This document shows positions 32,659-42,026 of a stretch of 64,000 nucleotides of DNA, piece after piece (the first letter of the stretch is position 1; each line of letters begins with the position of its first letter). The stretch is from NCBI GenBank assembly GCA_026000155.1, contig BNYG01000009.1, forward strand, positions 1 to 64,000, written 5' to 3'. Source of the stretch: Bacteroidia bacterium. Its GTDB lineage: Bacteria > Bacteroidota > Bacteroidia > Bacteroidales > Azobacteroidaceae. The position numbers and the translations under genes are program-made. Below the pieces are notes generated by a model, which was given only the letters and a program-made list of their open reading frames with translations, had not been told where the DNA came from and searched no databases.

Positions 32659-33352
32659 TCAACTGCTCTCCTCCCTGGTAATGAAACCGGATGCCGTAAT
32701 CCTTGAATTTTTGTTTGCGTTCGTCGGTAGGCAATCCCCAGTATTTGAATTCGACTTTCGTCCAGGTATCCCAAATCACCCGGTCGGCTTTTTCCCGCAT
32801 TTCTTCCAATCCTTCCTGGGAACGGATGGTATTTTGCCGGTATATTTTCAGGCTGTACAGCGAATCGTTGAATAAATCGTAATGCACTTTTACCTTGGAA
32901 ATCGCCGGGTTGTAAATAGGCGCTCCCCCGTGGGAAGTCCGTGCCGCTTCGCCGTTAATGAGCCGTTCCCCCCATTCCAAAACAGCCTCCTCGGTCGAAA
33001 GATCGGGAACGGTAAATTCGTTGCTATCCTCCAAACCATAATACACCAGGTTTTCCACCTTCACTTCGTTGCGGACGATAGCCAGATTCAATACCTGGAT
33101 AAAATGGGAAATATAGAGTTGTGCGGATTTAAACAAATCCACATATCCTTTATCCGCCTTGGTTTCATCTTCCAAGGCTTGTTTGAAACAAAAACAAGTT
33201 CCTTCGTACGTCAACAGGAAATTACGGAGATCGTGCATATCCCTCATGGAAAGAATGGCATTTTCTTCTCCGGCCAATTCTTCCTGAACAACGATTGTGT
33301 TCAAGGCTTTCATCCGTTCTTCATCCGTATCCGGAAGTTTTTTTGCAGGCAT
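32645..33352 (-). CDS. Conserved hypothetical protein
   Basis: 235 residues, soluble, acidic, largely helical, with no signal peptide or membrane segment. It begins MPAKKLPDTDEERMKALNTI and includes FKQALEDETKADKGYVDLFKSAQLYISHFIQVLNLAI and FKYWGLPTDERKQKFKDYGIRFHYQGG. I recognise no domain. It sits between the prenyl synthase and tatD genes with overlap or short spacing, so it is co-transcribed with them. Confidence 0.85.
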   Translation of the reverse strand: MPAKKLPDTDEERMKALNTIVVQEELAGEENAILSMRDMHDLRNFLLTYEGTCFCFKQALEDETKADKGYVDLFKSAQLYISHFIQVLNLAIVRNEVKVENLVYYGLEDSNEFTVPDLSTEEAVLEWGERLINGEAARTSHGGAPIYNPAISKVKVHYDLFNDSLYSLKIYRQNTIRSQEGLEEMREKADRVIWDTWTKVEFKYWGLPTDERKQKFKDYGIRFHYQGGEQLNVFG

Positions 33353-33365
33353 ATTTTACAGTTTT

Positions 33366-34337
33366 TTACGATTTTCTATTTAACAATTCTTTTGCAAGAT
33401 CCAGCAAAACGGTCTTTTTTTCAGCCGGAACACTGACTTCATTCAGTGCGCGGACAGCTTTCCAGTAATAATCTTCCATCAGGTTACGCGCCTTCTCTTT
33501 CACCATCAGTTTATTATAGCAGGCCGTAACCGCTTCGATTTTCTTTTCCGGTTGGTCGTCTGTTTTTAACCAGCGGAAAAGCTCTTTTTTCACTTTTTCA
33601 TCTGCCGAATTCAATGCACTAACAAGCAACCAGGTCTTTTTGTTGCATAAAATATCGCCGCCTTGTTTTTTCCCGAATACGGACGGATCGCCATATACAT
33701 CCAGAATATCATCTTGTATCTGAAAGGCAATGCCGAGGTTAATACCGAAATCGTACAATAAATCCCCGTCTTTGGAATCCGCTCCGCCCAACACAGCGCC
33801 CGATTTCAGGCAAGCACCCAGCATGACGGCTGTTTTCAGGCGGATCATATTCAAATATTCTTCTTCCCGCACATCCAAGCGGTTTTCAAACTGCATGTCG
33901 TATTCCTGTCCTTCGCAAATTTCGGCAGCCGTGGTGGAAAACAAATCCAATAATTCCTTGAGATGGTTGGAGGGCGTTTTACCTACATATTTATAGGAAA
34001 GGATCAGCATGGAATCGCCGGAAAGAATGGCGGTATTTTCGTCCCATTGCTTATGAACGGTCGGTTGGCCCCTGCGGATATCCGCCTGATCCATCACATC
34101 ATCGTGCATCAAGGTGAAATTATGGAAAATTTCCCAGGCCAAAGCCATATTCAAGGCTTCCTGCACCTCGTCCTTGAACAGATTACAAGCCAGCAAGGTA
34201 AGCGCCGGACGAATCTTTTTTCCTTTCAACGCCAACAGGTAGGCGACCGGTTCATACAATCGCGCCGGTTGTTTGGGATAACGGATATCCTTGATTTTCT
34301 GTGTGATAATGGCTAATGCGTCTTCAAAATTAATCAT
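33366..34337 (-). CDS. Polyprenyl synthetase (trans-isoprenyl diphosphate synthase)
   Basis: 323 residues, typical length. Chain-elongating prenyltransferase making long isoprenoid diphosphates, likely for menaquinone. The first Asp-rich motif is LMHDDVMDQADIRRGQPT and the second FQIQDDILDVYG; KGKKIRPALTLLACNLF is the conserved region I. The final chain length cannot be decided from the sequence. It lies nine bases after tonB and 13 bases before the hypothetical gene. Confidence 0.95.
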   Translation of the reverse strand: MINFEDALAIITQKIKDIRYPKQPARLYEPVAYLLALKGKKIRPALTLLACNLFKDEVQEALNMALAWEIFHNFTLMHDDVMDQADIRRGQPTVHKQWDENTAILSGDSMLILSYKYVGKTPSNHLKELLDLFSTTAAEICEGQEYDMQFENRLDVREEEYLNMIRLKTAVMLGACLKSGAVLGGADSKDGDLLYDFGINLGIAFQIQDDILDVYGDPSVFGKKQGGDILCNKKTWLLVSALNSADEKVKKELFRWLKTDDQPEKKIEAVTACYNKLMVKEKARNLMEDYYWKAVRALNEVSVPAEKKTVLLDLAKELLNRKS

Positions 34338-34346
34338 ATTCTTTTA

Positions 34347-35063
34347 TTATAATTTAAATACTATCGGTAAATATACTTTGACCCGTACCGGTTCGCCCCG
34401 TACGGTTCCCGGAACCCATGCCGGCATTGCTTGCAGCACCCGCAAGGCTTCCTGATCCAAGGAAATATAGACTCCATGTTCGATTTGAATGTTTGACAAC
34501 GAGCCGTCTTTATTCACAATAAACGAACACCAAACTTTGCCCTGAATCCGCTGGCTGGATGCCGATGCCGGATAAGTCAGGTTCTTAATCAGGTAGCGGT
34601 TCATTTCAACATAGCCGCCGGGATATTGAGGCATCACTTCCGCTTCCGTATAAATCGCTTCGCTGACCGCTTCCCGCGAGAGTATTTTTTCAGGCAACGG
34701 CACATCCGGTTCGTTTTCCGGTATTTTCTCCAAAAAATCGGGATTCACATATTCTATATCCGGCGCTTTTTCTACAATCGTATAATTTTCATAAGCTACT
34801 TTCGGCGACTCTTCGACAGGCGATTCCATTCTCTCGATTGGCTCGATTTTCGTTTCCGGTTCGATGGGAGCAGCCACTAAGGGTTCGTTGTATTCATTTT
34901 CTACGTAAATGGAAGAAAAGCCTTCCCAATCAGGCGACAAGGTTTCTTCCGTCCGCCATTCCAGGACAACGAACAAAGAGGCCAGAGCAACCGCAAATCC
35001 CAGCAGGAAAAAAGTGATCCGTTCACTTTCCAAATCCGCTTGAGGTGTCTTTTTCATTTCCAT
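34347..35063 (-). CDS. tonB: TonB-family energy transducer
   Basis: 238 residues from the ATG at 35063. One N-terminal membrane segment (FFLLGFAVALASLFVVL) anchors it in the inner membrane. A Pro/Glu-rich periplasmic spacer follows (EPETKIEPIERMESPVEESP), and a C-terminal TonB domain (MNRYLIKNLTYPASASSQRIQGKVWCSFIVNKDGSL, EALRVLQAMPAWVPG). The upstream TATTTTTG ends at the start codon, so the message may be nearly leaderless; an alternative ATG is at 35057. Confidence 0.92.
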   Translation of the reverse strand: MEMKKTPQADLESERITFFLLGFAVALASLFVVLEWRTEETLSPDWEGFSSIYVENEYNEPLVAAPIEPETKIEPIERMESPVEESPKVAYENYTIVEKAPDIEYVNPDFLEKIPENEPDVPLPEKILSREAVSEAIYTEAEVMPQYPGGYVEMNRYLIKNLTYPASASSQRIQGKVWCSFIVNKDGSLSNIQIEHGVYISLDQEALRVLQAMPAWVPGTVRGEPVRVKVYLPIVFKL

Positions 35064-35098
35064 TCTACAAAAATACAATTCTTTTCAATTTTATACGT

Positions 35099-35106
35099 TA
35101 TATTTG
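35099..35106 (+). promoter_or_regulatory. -7 element of porQ-cmk
   Basis: TATATTTG matches TAnnTTTG, 20 bases before the porQ ATG at 35126. It is divergent from the tonB promoter. Confidence 0.5.
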
Positions 35107-35125
35107 TGTTCTCAATTCAATAAAT

Positions 35126-36139
35126 ATGCGCAGATTTTTTCTTATCGTCCTGCTATCCGCTTTCTTATTCCCGGTTTGGGGACAAGTAGGAAATTCTACT
35201 TTCGATTATCTTTTGCTTCCCCAATCGGCCCATGCATCGGCTTTGGGCGGCACCAATATATCTATTATTGAAAATGACGCTTCCCTTATTTATAACAATC
35301 CGGGCTTGCTCGGCGCGGAAATGGACAAGACGTTCAATGCGAGTTATCTGTCTTACATTGCCGATATCGGTATGGGAAACGTCTTGTTTACCAAAGCCTT
35401 GGGTGACAAGGGCGCCTGGGGCATCGGAGCTGTTTACGCCAATTACGGAAACATGCTGGAAGTAAGCGAAGAGAATACGGTGATGGGCGATCTGACAGCC
35501 AACGATATTTGCGGAAGCCTCTTCATTGCCCACAATTTAACCGATAAATGGCGCGGGGGGATTTCCGGTAAATTTTTCTATTCCAATTATTACCACAATA
35601 CCGCTATCGGTCTGGGCGTGGATTTGGGATTGAGTTATTATAATGAAGACAAAGGTTTTTCCATGGGTATCGTCGGGAAAAATATCGGACGGCAAATAAA
35701 AGCATACGAAGAAGAATTGGCGGGATTGCCCTGGGACATTCAATTCGGGATAAGTAAAAACCTGAATCATGCGCCTATCCGTTTTTCCATAACGGGTATT
35801 TACCTGAAACAATGGAAGTTTGACGATATTTATGCCGGTGGGGATTCTTTTATGAAAACGGCGGGAAAACACCTGATTCTGGGAATTGATTTTATCCCTA
35901 CGGATAATTTTTGGGTTGGATTAGGATATAATATAAAAAGAGGTGCGGACATGCACTTGGAAGACGGCAATAAATTCGGCGGTTTTTCGGCGGGAGCCGG
36001 CATACGAATTAAATCTTTCAGCGTAGGCTGCGCGATTGGAAAATACAATACCGCCGCCACTTCCTTTATGGTCAGCATTGCTACCTCCTTTGCAGAAAAA
36101 AGTTTATCAGGAAATGAAAAAAATAATTGTTGCTATTGA
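35126..36139 (+). CDS. porQ: Type IX secretion system protein PorQ
   Basis: 337 residues from the ATG at 35126, which gives a clean signal peptide ([19 protein letters not shown]). The PorV/PorQ outer-membrane barrel family is recognised by [32 protein letters not shown] and repeated beta strands ([20 protein letters not shown]). In type IX secretion, PorQ helps the attachment-complex process cargo at the cell surface. Its 3' end overlaps cmk by 26 bases, a porQ-cmk order common in Bacteroidales. Confidence 0.92.
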   Translation: MRRFFLIVLLSAFLFPVWGQVGNSTFDYLLLPQSAHASALGGTNISIIENDASLIYNNPGLLGAEMDKTFNASYLSYIADIGMGNVLFTKALGDKGAWGIGAVYANYGNMLEVSEENTVMGDLTANDICGSLFIAHNLTDKWRGGISGKFFYSNYYHNTAIGLGVDLGLSYYNEDKGFSMGIVGKNIGRQIKAYEEELAGLPWDIQFGISKNLNHAPIRFSITGIYLKQWKFDDIYAGGDSFMKTAGKHLILGIDFIPTDNFWVGLGYNIKRGADMHLEDGNKFGGFSAGAGIRIKSFSVGCAIGKYNTAATSFMVSIATSFAEKSLSGNEKNNCCY

Positions 36140-36800
36140 CGGTCATTCCTCTTGCGGGAAAAGCACCATGGCAAAAGACCTTGCCAAAACAATCGGTTAC
36201 ACCTATATCGACAGCGGCGCCATGTACCGGGCGGTCACGCTCTATTGTTTGGAAAACGGACTGTTCACCGGCGATGAATTGGATGTAGAAAATTTGCAAA
36301 AAGAAATCAAAGACATACGCATTTCTTTTGTCAAAAACCCCGAAACCGGCCGTTCGGATACCTATTTAAATGGGCGGAATGTAGAACGGGAAATCCGGAG
36401 CATGGGAGTCGCCGACAAGGTGAGTCCGGTGGCCGCCGTAGGATTTGTCCGGGAAGAAATGGTGAAGCAGCAGCAAGCCATGGGTTTGGAAAAAGGCATT
36501 GTCATGGACGGACGGGATATCGGAACGATTGTGTTTCCGGATGCCGAATTAAAAATATTTGTGACCGCCGCGCCCGAAATCCGCGCCCAACGCCGGTTGG
36601 AAGAATTGATTGCCAAAGGGGAAAACGCTTCATTTGAAGAAGTGCTTCACAACCTGGCAAAACGCGATCATATTGATTCTACCCGCAAAGACGGGCCTTT
36701 GAAACAAGCCGAGGATGCAGTTGTATTAGATAATTCGGATTTGACTATTAATGAACAAAACAAGAAACTATTGGAACTTTTCGATACACACAGCTGTTAG
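36114..36800 (+). CDS. cmk: Cytidylate kinase
   Basis: 228 residues from the ATG at 36114 inside the end of porQ. Phosphorylates CMP and dCMP with ATP. P-loop [44 protein letters not shown] and the lid [16 protein letters not shown] are present. Family length. Confidence 0.96.
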   Translation: MKKIIVAIDGHSSCGKSTMAKDLAKTIGYTYIDSGAMYRAVTLYCLENGLFTGDELDVENLQKEIKDIRISFVKNPETGRSDTYLNGRNVEREIRSMGVADKVSPVAAVGFVREEMVKQQQAMGLEKGIVMDGRDIGTIVFPDAELKIFVTAAPEIRAQRRLEELIAKGENASFEEVLHNLAKRDHIDSTRKDGPLKQAEDAVVLDNSDLTINEQNKKLLELFDTHSC

Positions 36801-36815
36801 TTTCTTTTTTCCTTT

Positions 36816-37229
36816 TTATCGCTGATTAAAAAGCAATCGAAGTTTTTGCGAAGTGTAATTTTCAAATTGACGGTCAGAGCTGACTAATCGCATTTTTTCC
36901 GTAATTGCCTGTGAAATAATCATGTGATCATTCGGATCGTGATGATTTTCCGGTATGGATAATCGTGCAAAAGTTTCGAGATGCTCTCGCTTTACAGGCA
37001 ATAATTGTATATTAAGGTTTTCCATAACTACCAAAATATCTTCGGGTTTTTTCCATGGCAATTTGACTCTATTCCTTTTCCGCAAGAACAACATTTCTTG
37101 AGCAGAAATAGTGCTAACATACAACAAATTGTTAGAATCATCAAATATTTCTCGAATATCTTTTTCCAATTCATTCGAATCAGACATCAAAAATAAGGCT
37201 ATATGGGTATCTATAAGGTAACGGTCCAT
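36816..37229 (-). CDS. PIN-domain toxin (VapC-like)
   Basis: 137 residues with PIN-type acidic residues: Asp7 in YLIDTHIALFL, Glu45 or so in SAQEMLF, and the third in HDPNDHMIISQAI. PIN toxins cut tRNA or other RNA. It converges with cmk, and its start is 20 bases after the stop of the small gene at 37250-37426. Confidence 0.88.
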   Translation of the reverse strand: MDRYLIDTHIALFLMSDSNELEKDIREIFDDSNNLLYVSTISAQEMLFLRKRNRVKLPWKKPEDILVVMENLNIQLLPVKREHLETFARLSIPENHHDPNDHMIISQAITEKMRLVSSDRQFENYTSQKLRLLFNQR

Positions 37230-37249
37230 AAGATTTTTAAGTTAGATTA

Positions 37250-37426
37250 CTATTTCATTACTGCTCTCATGTCCAAAATCTCAATAGCATACCCACCCGG
37301 ATGGTCTTTTAAAAACTGTCCAACCTTAGATAATTTTCCGGATGGCGTATAATTAAGTGGCATCTTTTTCCCGTCCTCATACAGCCATGAGGTTCTCTTT
37401 TTTTCTTTTTTCTTTTTTGCTTCCAT
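37250..37426 (-). CDS. 58-residue partner of the PIN toxin, probable antitoxin
   Basis: The minus-strand frame from ATG 37426 reads MEAKKKKEKKRTSWLYEDG, then MPLNYTPSGKLSKVGQFLKDHPGGYAIEILDM. A basic N-terminus and a short C-terminus of this sort are typical of Bacteroidota PIN partners. It has a strong promoter and is 20 bases ahead of the toxin gene. It is too short for standard ORF cut-offs. Confidence 0.75.
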   Translation of the reverse strand: MEAKKKKEKKRTSWLYEDGKKMPLNYTPSGKLSKVGQFLKDHPGGYAIEILDMRAVMK

Positions 37427-37470
37427 GATTATAATTTTTAAATGAGTGAGCTTTGGATTAATTCTCTATG

Positions 37471-37501
37471 CAAAGATACAGCTTTTGTTGTGAAAAACAA
37501 A
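37471..37501 (-). promoter_or_regulatory. Promoter of the PIN toxin-antitoxin pair
   Basis: On the minus strand TTTG (37498-37501) and TATCTTTG (37471-37478) are 19 bases apart. Confidence 0.7.
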
Positions 37502-37568
37502 ATGCACGCAAACCGTAACGTCGTAAAAAAATTAATCAAAAAAAATTGGAGAAAAGAAAATTAATATA

Positions 37569-37576
37569 TACCTTTG
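37569..37576 (+). promoter_or_regulatory. -7 element of rpmB
   Basis: TACCTTTG fits TAnnTTTG; the rpmB start is 60 bases downstream. Confidence 0.5.
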
Positions 37577-37635
37577 CGAGCTAATTTGAAAACGCTATCA
37601 AGCATAAGTAAAGAAATAATAAAAATCATAATAAG

Positions 37636-37875
37636 ATGTCGAAAATCTGTCAAATTACCGGAAAAAAAGCAATGGTGGGCAATAATGTTTCGCATTCAAA
37701 CCGCAGGACAAAAAGAAAATTTGATGTTAACCTCTTCACCAAGAAGTTCTATTGGGTAGAACAAGATTGTTGGGTAAATCTGAACATCTCTGCAAATGGT
37801 TTGCGTACCATCAACAAAATCGGATTGAATGCTGCTATCAAACAAGCAGCTGGAAAAGGGTATTTAAACGTGTAA
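37636..37875 (+). CDS. rpmB: 50S ribosomal protein L28
   Basis: 79 residues: [29 protein letters not shown] is the L28 N-terminus, followed by the Bacteroidota form without the zinc-binding cysteines of some homologues. It is first in the rpmB-rpmG-DUF4295 block, 60 bases after a -7 element. Confidence 0.97.
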   Translation: MSKICQITGKKAMVGNNVSHSNRRTKRKFDVNLFTKKFYWVEQDCWVNLNISANGLRTINKIGLNAAIKQAAGKGYLNV

Positions 37876-37896
37876 AAATAGGAGACCTGTAAAAAA

Positions 37897-38085
37897 ATGG
37901 CAAAGAAAGCAAAAGGAAACAGAGTTCAAGTGATCTTGGAATGCACTGAACATAAGGAAAGCGGCTTACCGGGCACTTCCCGCTATATTACTACAAAAAA
38001 TCGGAAAAATACGACAGGCAGGTTGGAATTGAAAAAATACAATCCTATCCTGAAACGAATGACTCTTCATAAAGAAATAAAATAA
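37897..38085 (+). CDS. rpmG: 50S ribosomal protein L33
   Basis: 62 residues, with [41 protein letters not shown], the zinc-free L33 type. Located 21 bases after rpmB. Confidence 0.97.
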   Translation: MAKKAKGNRVQVILECTEHKESGLPGTSRYITTKNRKNTTGRLELKKYNPILKRMTLHKEIK

Positions 38086-38098
38086 AATCAGATAAACC

Positions 38099-38251
38099 AT
38101 GGCAAAGAAAACCGTTGCGGGATACCGCGAGAAGTCGGAAGGACGTTCTTTTTCTAAAGTGATTAAAATGATTAAATCACCGAAAACAGGGGCTTATATC
38201 TTCAAAGAAGAAATGATTCCTAATGAAGCTGTAAAGGATTATTTTAATTAA
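38099..38251 (+). CDS. DUF4295 small basic protein
   Basis: A 50-residue frame, MAKKTVAGYREKSEGRSFS then KVIKMIKSPKTGAYIFKEEM, ending DYFN. It follows rpmG by 13 bases. This family is found only in Bacteroidota at this position and is suspected to be ribosome-linked. No function has been shown. Confidence 0.9.
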   Translation: MAKKTVAGYREKSEGRSFSKVIKMIKSPKTGAYIFKEEMIPNEAVKDYFN

Positions 38252-38289
38252 GGAAACAAAGTTAATAGCTAAAAAACATTGAATAAAAA

Positions 38290-38329
38290 AACTTCCTTTC
38301 GATTTTGAGGTCGAAAGGAAGTTTTTTTT
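38290..38329 (+). terminator. Intrinsic terminator of the rpmB operon
   Basis: AACTTCCTTTCGA pairs with TCGAAAGGAAGTT and is followed by a run of T. It separates the ribosomal genes from ftsY. Confidence 0.92.
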
Positions 38330-38341
38330 ATTTACTTTTAC

Positions 38342-38349
38342 TATCTTTG
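38342..38349 (+). promoter_or_regulatory. -7 element of ftsY-rimO
   Basis: TATCTTTG fits TAnnTTTG and lies 45 bases before the ftsY ATG at 38394. Confidence 0.55.
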
Positions 38350-38393
38350 CAAGAGTTATCATGCCTAATTTATACAATTTATCATTCTTATAC

Positions 38394-39347
38394 ATGGGAT
38401 TTTTAAATTTTTTCTCTAAAGATAAAAAAGAAAACCTGGACAAAGGTTTGTCAAAAACGAAAGAAAATGTATTTGACAAAATAACACGGGCAGTCGCCGG
38501 TAAATCCAAGGTGGACGAGGATGTTCTCGACAATCTGGAAGAAGTATTGGTTACTTCGGACGTAGGTGTCGAAACAACCTTAAAAGTCATTCAACGGATC
38601 GAAGACCGGATAGCACGGGATAAATATGTCAATACCAACGAATTAACAGCTATTTTGCGGGAAGAAATTGCTTCCTTGTTGCAAGATAACCAGGTGGAAG
38701 AACTGGAAGATTTTGACATTCCCGCCGGGAAAAAGCCTTATGTAATCATGGTGGTAGGCGTGAATGGCGTAGGAAAAACAACCACCATCGGCAAATTGGC
38801 TTATCATTTCAAAAAAGCAGGAAAAAAAGTATATCTGGGCGCTGCGGATACTTTCCGTGCCGCCGCTGTCGAACAATTGGGCATTTGGAGCGAACGCGTA
38901 GGAGTGGATATCGTCAAACAAAAAATGGGTTCAGACCCGGCATCAGTGGCATACGACACCTTGAATTCTGCTGTCGCCAATCATGCCGATGTAGTCATCA
39001 TTGATACGGCCGGCCGCCTCCACAACAAAATAAACCTGATGAACGAATTGACCAAAATCAAAAATGTCATGAAAAAAGTGGTTCCTGACGCACCTCATGA
39101 AGTTTTATTGGTTTTGGATGGTTCCACCGGACAAAATGCTTATAATCAAGCGAAAGAATTTTCCAAAGCGACCGAAATAACGGCCTTGGCTATTACCAAA
39201 TTAGACGGAACGGCCAAGGGCGGTGTCGTCATCGGCATTTCAGACCAGTTGCAAATACCGGTCAAATACATCGGAATCGGCGAAGGTCTGGAAGATTTGC
39301 AGATTTTCAGAAAAAAAGAATTTGTTGATTCCTTATTCGGCAATTGA
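38394..39347 (+). CDS. ftsY: Signal recognition particle receptor FtsY
   Basis: 317 residues from the ATG at 38394, giving the typical short amphipathic start MGFLNFFSKDKKENLDKG. GTPase motifs GVNGVGKTTTIGKLA, DTFRAAAVEQL, DTAGRLHNK, TKLDGTAKGG are all intact. It docks ribosome-SRP complexes at the membrane. The stop overlaps the rimO start (TGATG). Confidence 0.97.
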   Translation: MGFLNFFSKDKKENLDKGLSKTKENVFDKITRAVAGKSKVDEDVLDNLEEVLVTSDVGVETTLKVIQRIEDRIARDKYVNTNELTAILREEIASLLQDNQVEELEDFDIPAGKKPYVIMVVGVNGVGKTTTIGKLAYHFKKAGKKVYLGAADTFRAAAVEQLGIWSERVGVDIVKQKMGSDPASVAYDTLNSAVANHADVVIIDTAGRLHNKINLMNELTKIKNVMKKVVPDAPHEVLLVLDGSTGQNAYNQAKEFSKATEITALAITKLDGTAKGGVVIGISDQLQIPVKYIGIGEGLEDLQIFRKKEFVDSLFGN

Positions 39348-40648
39348 TGAGAAATAACAAAATAGATATTATCACTTTGGGATGTTCCAAAAATCTGGTC
39401 GATTCGGAGTTGCTGATGCGCCAGTTTGCAGCGAACGGTTATGCCGTATCGCACGATCCGGAGGAAACTTCCGGCAATATTGTGGTCATCAACACTTGCG
39501 GATTTATCGGCGATGCCAAAGAAGAATCCATCAACATGATTCTGGAATTTGCAGCAGCCCGGAAAACGAAACACATCCAAAAATTATTCGTCATGGGATG
39601 CCTTTCCGAGCGCTACCGGGAAGAATTGAAAGAACTGATTCCGGAGGTCGATAAATTCTACGGAAAATTCAATTGGAAAGAACTGATTTCCGATTTGGGA
39701 AAATCGTATTACCAGGAACTTTCCAACGAACGGTTGCTCACTACCCCCTCCCATTATTCCTATCTGAAAATTGCCGAAGGCTGCAACCGCACCTGCGCTT
39801 ACTGTTCCATTCCCCTTATCACCGGAAAATATACATCCAAAAGCATTGAAACGATTGAACAGGAAGTGAAATCGTTAGTCAAACAAGGCGTAAAAGAATT
39901 TCAGTTGATTGCACAGGATTTAACTTATTACGGAAAAGATATTTACAAGAAATACAATCTGGCAGAATTGGTCCGCCGGATTTCGGATATAGCAGGCGTA
40001 GAATGGATTCGCTTGCATTATGCCTATCCCACGCATTTCCCGCTGGATTTATTGCCGGTGATGCGGGAAAAAGAAAATGTTTGCAAGTATTTGGACATCG
40101 CGTTGCAACACAGCAGCGATGCGATGTTGAAAAAGATGCGACGGAATATCACGAAGCAAGAAACAATCCAATTACTCCGGACAATCCGGGAAGAAGTTCC
40201 GGGCATTCATCTTCGCACCACGATGATGGTAGGATATCCCGGGGAAACCGAAGAGGATTACGCTGATTTATTGGATTTTGTGAAAGAAATGCGTTTCGAG
40301 CGTCTGGGCGCTTTTCCTTATTCGGAAGAAGAAGGAACCTATTCGGCTATTCACGATAAGGATACGGTGGACAAAAAAATCAAGCAGCAACGCATGGATG
40401 AGCTGATGAATGTTCAGGAAAGCATTGCCGCAGAAATCAGTGAAGCTAAAATTGGTCAAACGCTGAACGTAATTATTGACCGGGAAGATGCTGATTTTTA
40501 TATCGGAAGAACCGAATATGATTCTCCGGAAGTAGATCCTGAAGTGTTGATCGCTAAAAACAGGAAACTAAAGACCGGAGAATTTTATCCTGTAAAAATA
40601 ACAGGCGCCCAACTGTATGATTTACTGGGTAGTACATTGGAAAACTAA
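39347..40648 (+). CDS. rimO: Ribosomal protein S12 methylthiotransferase RimO
   Basis: 433 residues. It adds a methylthio group to an aspartate of ribosomal protein S12. The N-terminal UPF0004 domain has Cys ligands in TLGCSKN, NTCGFI and MGCLSERY. The radical-SAM cluster motif is CNRTCAYC. The C-terminal TRAM domain includes VIIDREDADFYIGRTEYDSPEVD. Translationally coupled to ftsY through a one-base overlap. Confidence 0.96.
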   Translation: MRNNKIDIITLGCSKNLVDSELLMRQFAANGYAVSHDPEETSGNIVVINTCGFIGDAKEESINMILEFAAARKTKHIQKLFVMGCLSERYREELKELIPEVDKFYGKFNWKELISDLGKSYYQELSNERLLTTPSHYSYLKIAEGCNRTCAYCSIPLITGKYTSKSIETIEQEVKSLVKQGVKEFQLIAQDLTYYGKDIYKKYNLAELVRRISDIAGVEWIRLHYAYPTHFPLDLLPVMREKENVCKYLDIALQHSSDAMLKKMRRNITKQETIQLLRTIREEVPGIHLRTTMMVGYPGETEEDYADLLDFVKEMRFERLGAFPYSEEEGTYSAIHDKDTVDKKIKQQRMDELMNVQESIAAEISEAKIGQTLNVIIDREDADFYIGRTEYDSPEVDPEVLIAKNRKLKTGEFYPVKITGAQLYDLLGSTLEN

Positions 40649-40668
40649 TCTTCTAAGCACAAAAAAAC

Positions 40669-40953
40669 ATGAATTCTGCAGAATTAGTAACAGCTTTATC
40701 ACAAAAACTTCAGTTATCTAAAACGGAAGTTAACAAAAGAATGGACAATACAGTAGCTTTAATTACAGCGGAATTAATAAAGAGCAATTCCGTCTCTTTC
40801 CCTGATTTCGGAACCTTGGAAGTCAAAAAGAGAGAAGAAAGAATCAGCGTCAATCCGGCTTCAGGAAAACGGATGCTTGTTCCACCCAAATTGGTTGTTA
40901 AATTCAAAGTTTCCAATACATTAAAAGAAAAATTAAAAGAGATAAAGATATGA
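40669..40953 (+). CDS. HU/IHF-type DNA-binding protein
   Basis: 94 residues: MNSAELVTALSQKLQLSKTEVNKRMDNTVALITAEL (helical dimer part), then FPDFGTLEVKKREERISVNPASGKRMLVPPKLVVKFKVS (beta arms). The -RxxxNPxTG-like segment reads RISVNPASGK. It overlaps the next gene in ATGA. It follows rimO by 20 bases. Confidence 0.93.
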   Translation: MNSAELVTALSQKLQLSKTEVNKRMDNTVALITAELIKSNSVSFPDFGTLEVKKREERISVNPASGKRMLVPPKLVVKFKVSNTLKEKLKEIKI

Positions 40954-41930
40954 ATGCGAAAATAAATTTACAGGACTTAACCGATCTTTTAGTCGAAAAA
41001 TCGGGTATAACAAAAGAAGAGGCAGCACTTTTTCTCAATGAATGGTTTGACGCAATTGAAGAGGCGCTGTTGAATGACCAAATAGTAAAAATCAAGAATT
41101 TGGGAAGTTTAAAGCTTTCTGCAGTAAGCGACCGGGAAAGTATTGACGTGGCAACCGGAAACAGGGTATTGATTCCGGCACATTATAAAATCAATTTTAT
41201 TCCCGATAATACTTTGGCTCAAGCAGTGAATGAACCGTTTGCTTTTTTTGAAACAGTAGAATTAGATACAGACCCGGAAATCGAAAATACAAAAGAGGAA
41301 GAAGCGGAGGCTGAAGAAGTGGAAAGAGAAGTAAAAGAGGAATTACCGGAAGAATGGAAAGAGGAAAAAACAGAAGAAATACCAATAGATGAAGAAGATA
41401 CAATAGATGAAGACTGGGAAAAAAAGCTAAGACATCATGCAAAAAGAAGGAAAACTATACATAAGGTAAAAAAAGGTTGTACATCCTCCATTTATATTTT
41501 AATACTAATAATTGTAGCCGGCTTGTTTATCTATTTATATCTAATGGAAAAAGACAATCCTATGTTCAATGAAATTCCATATACAGAGCAGTATATCCCC
41601 GATGATAGTGACCCTGTCGCTTTCCAAATAAGAGACAGTATCCTGCAAGACAGTTTGAAAATCAATCCTCAAAAGGAGGAAGTAAAAACGCGAACCATCC
41701 GTGCGGGAGAAAGATTGACATTAATTGCAGAGTCGGAATACGGCCATAAAGCTTTCTGGATTTATTTGTACGAGGAAAATAAAGCCGTCATGGAAAATCC
41801 CAATAATGTTCCGGCCGGTTTAATTATCAAAATTCCACCGGCTGGAAAATACGGTATTAATAAGGATGATCCGGAATCCGTCCGGAAAGCCAGGGAATTG
41901 ACGGCAAAATATGCAACAATGTGGGATTAA
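40950..41930 (+). CDS. HU-domain protein fused to a membrane segment and LysM-like end
   Basis: 326 residues in an unusual order. Residues 1-90 are an HU/IHF-type domain (LTDLLVEKSGITKEEAALFLNEWFDAIEEAL, VKIKNLGSLKLSAV, VLIPAHYKINFIP). A very acidic linker (100-155, many Glu) is followed by a basic patch (KLRHHAKRRKTIHKVKKG), a single membrane helix (SIYILILIIVAGLFIYLYLM) and an outer part with a LysM-like motif (TIRAGERLTLIAESEYGHKAFWIYLYEENKAVMENPNNVPAGLIIKIP). It could tie DNA to the envelope. Coupled to the HU gene upstream. Confidence 0.88.
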   Translation: MNAKINLQDLTDLLVEKSGITKEEAALFLNEWFDAIEEALLNDQIVKIKNLGSLKLSAVSDRESIDVATGNRVLIPAHYKINFIPDNTLAQAVNEPFAFFETVELDTDPEIENTKEEEAEAEEVEREVKEELPEEWKEEKTEEIPIDEEDTIDEDWEKKLRHHAKRRKTIHKVKKGCTSSIYILILIIVAGLFIYLYLMEKDNPMFNEIPYTEQYIPDDSDPVAFQIRDSILQDSLKINPQKEEVKTRTIRAGERLTLIAESEYGHKAFWIYLYEENKAVMENPNNVPAGLIIKIPPAGKYGINKDDPESVRKARELTAKYATMWD

Positions 41931-41978
41931 TTAATTATTTTTAACTCGCAATCTATTTCATTAAAAATTTAACATTCT

Positions 41979-41986
41979 TATTTTTG
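41979..41986 (+). promoter_or_regulatory. -7 element of the moxR-bat operon
   Basis: TATTTTTG fits TAnnTTTG and lies 40 bases before the moxR start at 42027. It is the only clear promoter seen before the bat genes. Confidence 0.5.
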
Positions 41987-42026
41987 CATCCGGAAAACAA
42001 AAACAGATTAACACAGTATAAATAAT

